This document shows, in pieces, positions 7,191 through 12,500 of a stretch of 12,500 bases of DNA. The stretch covers positions 1 to 12,500 of the forward strand of contig JBBHKE010003078.1 in assembly GCA_037447655.1 (NCBI GenBank). The letters are read 5' to 3'. Under the pieces are notes generated by a model that was not told the DNA's origin, did not search any database, and saw nothing but the letters and a program-made list of their open reading frames with translations. Made by a program: the position numbers and the translations under genes. How positions within the stretch are numbered: the stretch's first letter is position 1; each line of letters opens with the position of its first letter. This stretch comes from Zygnema cylindricum (Eukaryota; Streptophyta; Zygnematophyceae; Zygnematales; Zygnemataceae).

Positions 7191-7953
7191 AATTCATACC
7201 ATTTATTTAAAAAAAAAAGTTTTCATTTTTTGCTTCTCTGCACGTTTAGAAACATCAGGAATGGGTTTTATTTTAAATTTTAATTGTTTATTCTAATTCA
7301 GGGTTTTGATTTTTGTTGGTTTTATAGTTGTCCGTTAAAATTTAGGGTTTGGGTTTGTTTGCTTTTCAATTGTTTTTTCAATTTTAGGGTTTGGTTTTAC
7401 ATTTGATTTTTTACTTTTTCATTGAAAATTTGGTTTACTTATTAATTTTTTCTTTAATGTTGAGACAGATAATTACATTCCAGATTGTTCTTATTACACT
7501 GTAGGACTTACTTATTTTACCTTCAAATTAGATAAAGAAATACATTCAAGGAAACAAAAAAAATCAGGAACAGTCGAAAAAAGAAAACTTAGGATCCATT
7601 GTCTTTCCTGTCAAAAAATTCAAGTACTGTCAATGAAACTATTCTATGTTTTATGGAGAACTATAAAAAACTTTAAAATCGGACTGGTCAATGTCTCTAA
7701 CAAACCAAAAACAACACAAAAAAAAGTACTAGAACGAAAAAAAATCCATTCCACTCATAAGAAAACTTTGTTTTTTGGAAGGTTTATTATTGTAATTGGC
7801 TAGAAAAAAGTTATTCGGTATTAGCCATCAGTGTCTTTTCAGTTTGACCTTTTTAAAAAGTAGATCGAATGTTTGACGATTAGTTCAGAAATAGTGTGGA
7901 CAATTAGTTGGCGTTTGATGACACTTCTCCATTTCCTTCTCTCTCTGTCCTGT

Positions 7954-8007
7954 CTCTCCCTCTCCCTCTCCCTCTCCCTCTTCCCCCCCCTCTCCCCCTC
8001 CCCCTCC
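7954..8007. repeat. (CCCTCT)n / (CCCCTC)n microsatellite
   Basis: Same sequence family as the CT arrays inside the UTP20 introns, here in intergenic DNA. Confidence 0.85.
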
Positions 8008-8866
8008 TGAAAAATGTTATGGCACTGGGTTCTACAAATTATCTTAAATCAGTTTGGATTGTCGGAATTTTTTTATTCTCAAATTATTTTATCTTAAATT
8101 CTCCTGAATTAGCATCAAAATTGTATACGAAAACATTTGAGAATAAGTTTTTTTCTGTTTTAATCTCGAATACTTTCTCGTATTAAATGTATGTCGCCGA
8201 GTTCAATTTTTGTTAGGAAGGTTTCTTTTATTCGGGCATTTTTTTATTATTTTTTTTTTAGTTTTATAACTTTGATGATAAACCCTAATAAAACGGTAAT
8301 AAGAATTTCTGACTATCTCTTTGGTTATATTTTTGTCCTTAGTAAGAATTCTATTTTCTTTAAATGTGAGCGCAAACATTAATTACGGAGTTTTAAAGAT
8401 CTGTTCTTAATATAGATACTTGTGAACTTGTAAATAGTGAGGGTGTTCGTTTTTTTTTTTTTTTTTTTTCTGTTTTACTTTTAAGTTTGAAGTTTACGTT
8501 TTACCATCTTTTGTAATTTTTATGAAGCTGAAAAAATGCATGAAATAGGGTTAAATAAAACATAATAATCTTAGGAAATTTACAAATTTGTCGCGTTGGT
8601 TTTTTACGAGGTCAAGCAACTTCAATTTATATTTGACATTTTACATTTGACAAGGTTCAATTTGACAGTTTTTGCAATATTTTTCATTATTCAAAAGGGA
8701 AAAAAAATTGTGCATGTTTGTGTTTCGTTCAGGAAATAAAACTGACACGGATTTTTTATTATTTATTTTTTATACTTAACAATATTTCTTCTCTTGTTCC
8801 GTAAAGTTGGGTCGAATTCTTGAAATCAGTGAAAAATGAAAATGTCAAAAACCTAAAAAATGATAC

Positions 8867-8906
8867 AAATAATGATAATAATAATAACAATAATCATAAT
8901 AAATAA
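8867..8906. repeat. (ATA)n/(AAT)n microsatellite
   Basis: Run of ATAATAATAA words with a few C and G interruptions. Confidence 0.75.
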
Positions 8907-9841
8907 AAATATGCACATACATGTGTGCATTCATGAACAGGTGGTAATTATTGAAAAAAGGAAATAGAAATATAATATAATGCGAAAAAAATGATTCTAG
9001 AGATGTTGTAAACTTGTTGAAACTGCATCGGAGAACGGAGAAATATACAAATTCTTTTGTACCAACAATTTCTTGTGAATGGGTTATGTGTTGGCTAGTA
9101 GAAACCGAAAAAGTTGTATTTGTTTTCCATCTCACTGTTGGGAGGTCGACATGTTTTATTGTGGAACACGGAAAGAATTTCAGTTTAGTAAAAAAAATCA
9201 ATTTAGTTTTATTTGTCGAAGTCTATTTTCTTTTCCCATGATGGTGGGTATGGTTTTTGCACAAGTGGAAAAATAACTTTTCTTCACGATAGAGGGAATC
9301 AATGTTGATTATAAAACATTATCATTTGTTTGATTTGTTTCACTTTTTGGCTTTTGTTTCCGATGCTACTTTTAGTTTATTTGTACTTTTGAGAAGGGGC
9401 AAGATAAATTAAAAAGCAAGATGGTAAACCATCTGAGTCCGGGGGTAATATTTGTACTTTTAGCATTATTTTTGTTATTCACCCTTAGGAAGAGGTTTAG
9501 ATGTTATTTGCTCGTCTTGTGAGAATATCCTCTACATTAATTCTTTGGCATTGTTAAGAAAAGTAAAAACATGAATAGAAAAAAAAGGCAATATGAAAAG
9601 TGGAAATATCACACAGGGTCAAACAACAAACAAAACAATCGAGAAAACCGTTAAAAAGTGATGAAAATTTTAGAAGCGACTTGTCCATTTATCATTTGTA
9701 AAACCCAACCATGTAATACATTTTTCCTCCGTTGAACATATGAACCAAAATCGGCGGTGGCAACGGAACGGAACGGGAAAAAGATACATTGTCATCCCAA
9801 CCACCAGCACGGTTCAATTATAGTCCACGGGATGCTAAGAC

Positions 9842-10031
9842 GAGCAAAGTGTGACAAGAGGTTACACCCATTCGGGATAACTCCATCTATAGACCAATCT
9901 TGGAAGAGCAAGGTGTGACGAAATGTCACATGCAAGCAAGTACTGGATGGCCATAAGGCGACAAAAAGGCTCGGGGGATAGTCGTCCCCTTGCGAAGTGG
10001 TATCGTATTAGCAAGGTAGGGTGTGACGGGA
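9842..10031. repeat. GAGCAARGTGTGAC repeat with hairpins, retroelement-like debris
   Basis: GAGCAAAGTGTGAC at 9842 and GAGCAAGGTGTGAC at 9906 are 64 bp apart; a third relative, AGCAAGGTAGGGTGTGACGGG, starts at 10010. The first two lead into dyads: GTGTGAC/GTTACAC (9849-9867, one wobble) and TGTGAC-GAAAT-GTCACA (9914-9930, perfect arms). TGGTATC at about 9998-10004, followed by AGCAAGGT, resembles a degenerate initiator-Met tRNA primer-binding site. I infer eroded LTR-retroelement sequence, with low certainty. Confidence 0.35.
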
Positions 10032-10230
10032 CAACCATGGGATCTGGCGTCAATTTCCCAACGATGAACAATCCTCGTTGGCAATTCGTTAGTATTGCTG
10101 GCGTGAGAAAGTGTAGGAATGTTTTAGGATATTTAGGCGATGGAGGACAATGTATCTATAAAATGTTTGCTTTAATGTATCTATACAACGATGGGACATG
10201 GGCCCAAAGTAGCTTTTGACAATGTATTCT

Positions 10231-10483
10231 TTAACCAAATAACAATGCTGAAAAGAAAATTTATGACTCCATGTTCGGGCAGTTTTTTGGGGGAGTCGTA
10301 GTTGTTTGTTGTGTAGGACACTTTTGGAACGCGTTGACTCTCGATATCTAATGGTGAGCTCTATCTAGCAAGTTTGGGTAAGTTTTGATTTGAAATATAG
10401 TCACAAAATTATCCCAGTGTGTGCAACATGGAACCTTTGAAGAGACCAAAAAAACATTAACACTAATAGCGATTCATGGTGTA
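10231..10483. other. Unrecognised sequence beside the hAT MITE
   Basis: No gene, TIR or RNA gene recognised. The last ~60 bp resemble 4530-4585 and may be the end of an older dispersed repeat into which the hAT element inserted. Confidence 0.4.
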
Positions 10484-10491
10484 GTGCTTGT
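10484..10491. repeat. Left 8-bp target-site duplication GTGCTTGT
   Basis: GTGCTTGT directly precedes the left TIR and is repeated exactly at 10955-10962 after the right TIR. Confidence 0.93.
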
Positions 10492-10954
10492 CAGAGGTCG
10501 CAAAAGTCAAAAATTTAGATAACCGAAACCGACCCATTTTTTTTTTCAAAATCTGAGTACCCGACGCCCGACCGGGTTATGTCACGCTCCAAAATTGTTA
10601 ACCGTTACCCGAAACGCGTTTACGAAAATAAAAGTTAGCCGAAACTCGATTTCTCGCGACTACCCGTACCCGCCCGTACCTGAATAAGTACAAAATTAAT
10701 GGTACATTTCCCTTATACCTTCCACGATACCAAGAGTACAAAGTACAATAATGTTGGATAGTATGGACAGTACAAAACTTTCAATTTTTTTCGTTTTTTG
10801 CTTACCCGACCGTAACCTTTTTTTTTTTTTTCTGTGAATCAACCGCCCGAATCCGCCCGGCCCCCCAAATTTGGCACCCGAATCCGTTCCGGATCCGACG
10901 CGGGCGGTCGGTTAACGGTCGGTTACGGTTTCGGTTAACCGTTTGCGACCTCTG
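10492..10954. mobile_element. Non-autonomous hAT element (MITE), 463 bp
   Basis: The ends are perfect 13-bp inverted repeats, CAGAGGTCGCAAA at 10492-10504 and its complement at 10942-10954. They are flanked by exact 8-bp direct repeats GTGCTTGT. A second inverted pair, AACCGAAACCG, lies at 10521-10531 and in reverse at 10926-10936. An 8-bp duplication and CAG-type termini are hAT superfamily hallmarks. The interior is full of CCCGACC/CCCGTACC/GGTTAACGG words, which I associate with plant non-autonomous hATs, and has no transposase. It must depend on a hAT transposase elsewhere. Confidence 0.93.
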
Positions 10955-10962
10955 GTGCTTGT
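10955..10962. repeat. Right 8-bp target-site duplication GTGCTTGT
   Basis: Exact copy of 10484-10491. An intact duplication and intact TIRs suggest a fairly recent insertion. Confidence 0.93.
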
Positions 10963-11398
10963 AAAGTAAGTAGAGATTCATATCGATACTTTAGGTCCTC
11001 GATAAAAATATCGGTTCAATAAGTATAGGAGGAATCCATATCGACCCGCTAGAATCTTCATTACAAACCGAAAATAAAAATCGGAGCTATCAGATTGCGG
11101 CTGATGAGCTGATCCAATCATGTGTACGGACCGACCTTTACTATTTTTTTTGTATTTTAGCGCCAAGTATTCCTAGCGTGTACATAGCAGTGATTATCAG
11201 TCAAGCAACCGATAAAAAATCGTTATTGCAGATTGTCGGTTTCACAACCGCACGGATCCACACGCCAAAATGGATGATCGGACGAACAGGATCGTCTCCA
11301 TAAAATAAGGAGGTAATAACCGTTGCTGATTGGTCAACGGGCCAGCAAACAGACCGCGCCGAATTATTCGCAAAATAATTCGTCGCAGTCCGAATATC
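10963..11398. other. Unrecognised intergenic DNA with a perfect inverted repeat
   Basis: No gene seen. GATTGG at 11328-11333 is an inverted CCAAT word. A perfect palindrome, CGAATTATT-CGCAA-AATAATTCG, lies at 11360-11382. Composition is close to 42% GC, higher than in the spacer 7191-9740, which suggests repeat-derived sequence. Confidence 0.4.
11360..11382. repeat. Perfect 9-bp inverted repeat with 5-bp loop
   Basis: CGAATTATT at 11360-11368 and AATAATTCG at 11374-11382, spacer CGCAA. It could be a protein-binding dyad or a remnant of a transposon end; nothing decides. Confidence 0.8.
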
Positions 11399-11717
11399 AT
11401 TACTGTTAAAGTGTTAATTATGATATTTCACTAATAGAGTTGCCACAAACTGTAATTGCAGTAATCGTGGAAGCACAAGTATATTACTGTACTAAATCCA
11501 CATTAAAACTATGCAATGGCAGTGCAGTGAATTACTGAACTGCAGATTTTTCCCCGTTTTACAGTTACGAAAGTTGCACATATAAATTCAGGTTTTAGTG
11601 TGGCAACACTTCTCAGTTTTGACTCTAACGGCGATAAGAAGTGCGTAACTTCCAGGTAAGGGTAACCTTCCATCAGGCGTTTCCAGTAATCGTACGAACA
11701 CGTTTACTGGCAGTAAT
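11399..11717. repeat. Cluster of ATTACTG/CAGTAAT heptamers
   Basis: Six exact copies in both orientations: ATTACTG at 11399, 11483 and 11531, and CAGTAAT at 11459, 11684 and 11711. The first three gaps are 60, 24 and 48 bp. Random expectation for one heptamer on both strands in 320 bp is about 0.04. The function is unknown. Confidence 0.7.
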
Positions 11718-11755
11718 ATTTGTAACACCCTTCCATCAGGTCGTGCCAGTGAATG
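11662..11755. repeat. Two-copy ~60-bp repeat, CCTTCCATCAGG unit
   Basis: GTAAC...CCTTCCATCAGG...CCAGT(A/G) at 11662-11690 recurs at 11722-11755 with small indels; CCTTCCATCAGG starts at 11666 and 11729. It overlaps the ATTACTG cluster, and each unit ends in a CAGTAAT-like word. Confidence 0.75.
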
Positions 11756-11950
11756 AGGTGTTAGATTGCGATTGGTACCACGTAGGATCCTGTTGAGCAT
11801 CATCATTATCAAAAGGACAAAATCGTAGCTGCATATGTGTACGCGCAGACGCCGATTAAAATATCTAGTAGCGTCACGCTAATGTACAATCTGAACGTTC
11901 TTAGGGTTGTTGTCGTACAAACGGCCACGAAAACCGTTGCAAAATTAAAG
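11756..11950. other. Short unrecognised spacer between repeat cluster and MITE
   Basis: No gene, RNA or repeat recognised. It contains a CGTACAAACGGCCACGAAAA stretch just before the MITE-like element. Confidence 0.4.
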
Positions 11951-11986
11951 TTTGTACCATAGTTCAAAAGTAGGTGACCGTACGCC

Positions 11987-12045
11987 CATACAATATGCCT
12001 ATTGTATGCAAAACATACAATATGGCCTTAAGACCCATATTGTAT
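11987..12045. repeat. Palindrome pair built from ATACAATA words
   Basis: CATACAATA (11987-11995) and TATTGTATG (12000-12008) form a perfect hairpin with a TGCC loop. ATACAATATGG (12015-12025) and CCATATTGTAT (12035-12045) form a second with a 9-nt loop. The same word thus occurs four times in alternating orientation. Confidence 0.9.
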
Positions 12046-12186
12046 TGGCCGCCAAATGAAATAAAATAGTAACAGGGTTGAGTTGCACATGGATCGATAG
12101 AGAATTAAACGTCATGTCTAAATTTGAAAAAAAGATCGGACAAAAAAATCATTTTCTGTGAGTTTTGAGCGACTTTTTATTTAAAC

Positions 12187-12372
12187 CGTCAGATTTGGAA
12201 GATCTAACGGTCGTTGATGAAAGTAATGATCTAAGAAGATCACATGAAAAGCCCATAACACAACTTACGATAAGACTATCGTCAGATTCGGACGATCGGA
12301 CGGTCGCTGATGAAAGTAGCGATCTAAGAATATCACATGGAAAGCCCGGAACACAACTTACGCTAAAGGCGG
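12187..12372. repeat. Two-copy 93-bp tandem repeat inside the MITE
   Basis: CGTCAGATT begins at 12187 and again at 12280. Each copy continues through an ACGGTCG(T/C)TGATGAAAGTA core, GATCTAAGAA and an ACACAACTTACG end. 93 is divisible by 3, which produces an open reading frame that repeats 31 residues, but the placement inside a MITE argues against coding. Confidence 0.85.
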
Positions 12373-12421
12373 CCTACAAAAGGCCTACCAAAAAACGCCT
12401 ACTTTTGAACTATGGTTTGTA

Positions 12422-12500
12422 CAAATGTCCAAGAATGTACCATTTGTATGTGAATGTATTATCGCTGTATCGCACATTTATGAAGGAGGCGTGATGTCCT
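12422..12500. other. Window end, unrecognised
   Basis: Short AT-rich flank of the MITE-like element; nothing recognised. Confidence 0.4.

Larger units (their letters stand above)
7191..9740. other. AT-rich intergenic spacer, no gene seen
   Basis: Strongly AT-rich with frequent stops in all frames. It contains TTTAGGGTTT words near 7341 and 7383, the CT microsatellite at 7954-8007, poly-T at 8451-8470 and an ATA/AAT microsatellite at 8867-8906. Short open frames (for example 9014-9241 or 7908-8186) lack family resemblance and sit on simple sequence. Confidence 0.6.
11957..12415. mobile_element. MITE-like element, 459 bp, with 18-bp TIRs
   Basis: Perfect inverted ends CCATAGTTCAAAAGTAGG (11957-11974) and its complement (12398-12415), flanked by direct TTTGTA at 11951-11956 and 12416-12421. 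The interior holds a palindrome cluster (11987-12045), a 93-bp tandem repeat (12187-12372) and three (G)GCCTAC words (12371-12402). No transposase frame is present. The superfamily is uncertain: a 6-bp duplication is not typical of hAT, PIF or CACTA. Because the right flank TTTGTACAAA is self-complementary, TTTGTA could instead be part of an interrupted TIR. Confidence 0.75.

Noticed and set aside
6969-7392. Several TTTAGGGTTT words considered as interstitial telomere sequence
   Set aside because: They are isolated single units rather than tandem arrays, as is common in plant promoters and T-rich DNA.
9812-9825. GGTTCAATTAT resembling a tRNA B box
   Set aside because: The B-box consensus is broken and no cloverleaf or A box could be placed around it. 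No tRNA or SINE call is justified.
9923-10219. 98-codon open frame beside the GTGTGAC repeats
   Set aside because: No recognisable domain; it runs through hairpin-forming repeat debris and an overlapping antisense frame is also open.
11099-11106. CTGATGAG, the hammerhead ribozyme core word
   Set aside because: No matching GAAA strand with stem II follows at a suitable distance. The CTGATGA in the 93-bp repeat (about 12307) also lacks it.
12187-12372. Two spaced direct repeats considered as a CRISPR-like array
   Set aside because: Only two 93-bp units with no spacers, inside a transposon of a eukaryotic genome.
12165-12494. 109-codon open frame with an apparent 31-residue repeat
   Set aside because: It lies mostly inside the MITE-like element and its repeat is the 93-bp non-coding tandem, whose length happens to be a multiple of 3. 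No family resemblance.

Overview
This window is nuclear DNA from a plant or other streptophyte. The evidence is two conserved housekeeping genes, spliceosomal introns with GT..AG borders, long AT-rich and poly-T-rich spacers, plant-type AATAAA/TGTA 3' ends, many TTTAGGGTTT (telo-box) motifs, and non-autonomous DNA transposons. The mitochondrial import gene carries the plant-type C-terminal tail (WFGG(I/L)F ... LESFD), which places it in the green lineage. I cannot name the species. The very short (CCCTCT)n/(GGGAGA)n microsatellites are unusual but not diagnostic.

Layout, all identified genes on the + strand. (1) 1-3430: the 3' end of a gene for the nucleolar SSU-processome scaffold UTP20 (DRIM). 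It has four coding exons (165-446, 1055-1906, 2235-2364, 2774-3063), three complete introns and part of a fourth, and a probable 3' UTR holding a ~20-bp-period repeat. Exons 1 and 2 contain Glu/Gly-rich insertions encoded by GGGAGA-type purine repeats. The introns hold the complementary CCCTCT tracts. (2) 3431-5118: AT-rich intergenic DNA with no recognisable gene. (3) 5119-6066: a 948-nt stretch with no ATG at all on the + strand, although CAT occurs eight times. It holds telo-boxes, an ACTGA repeat spaced about 10.6 bp apart, and a purine-rich duplication just before the start codon. I read it as promoter plus a long leader of TIM17. (4) 6067-6813: an intronless, complete TIM17 gene (248 aa), with poly(A) signal near 7159. 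(5) 7190-9740: AT-rich, gene-poor spacer with microsatellites. (6) 9740-12500: a mosaic of repeats. It includes a 463-bp hAT-type MITE with perfect 13-bp TIRs and an exact 8-bp target-site duplication (10492-10954), and a 459-bp MITE-like element with 18-bp TIRs, palindromes and a 93-bp internal tandem repeat (11957-12415). A 320-bp cluster of the heptamer ATTACTG/CAGTAAT and retroelement-like debris lie in the same region.

The two genes act in different compartments (nucleolar 18S rRNA maturation; mitochondrial inner-membrane preprotein translocation). They are neighbours with no evidence of joint function, although telo-box motifs fit the growth-linked expression of both. I found no defence system, CRISPR array, tRNA or rRNA gene, or viral gene. 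The most interesting signals are the ATG desert with its helically phased repeat upstream of TIM17, the intron/exon purine-pyrimidine complementarity in UTP20, and the ATTACTG cluster between the two MITEs.
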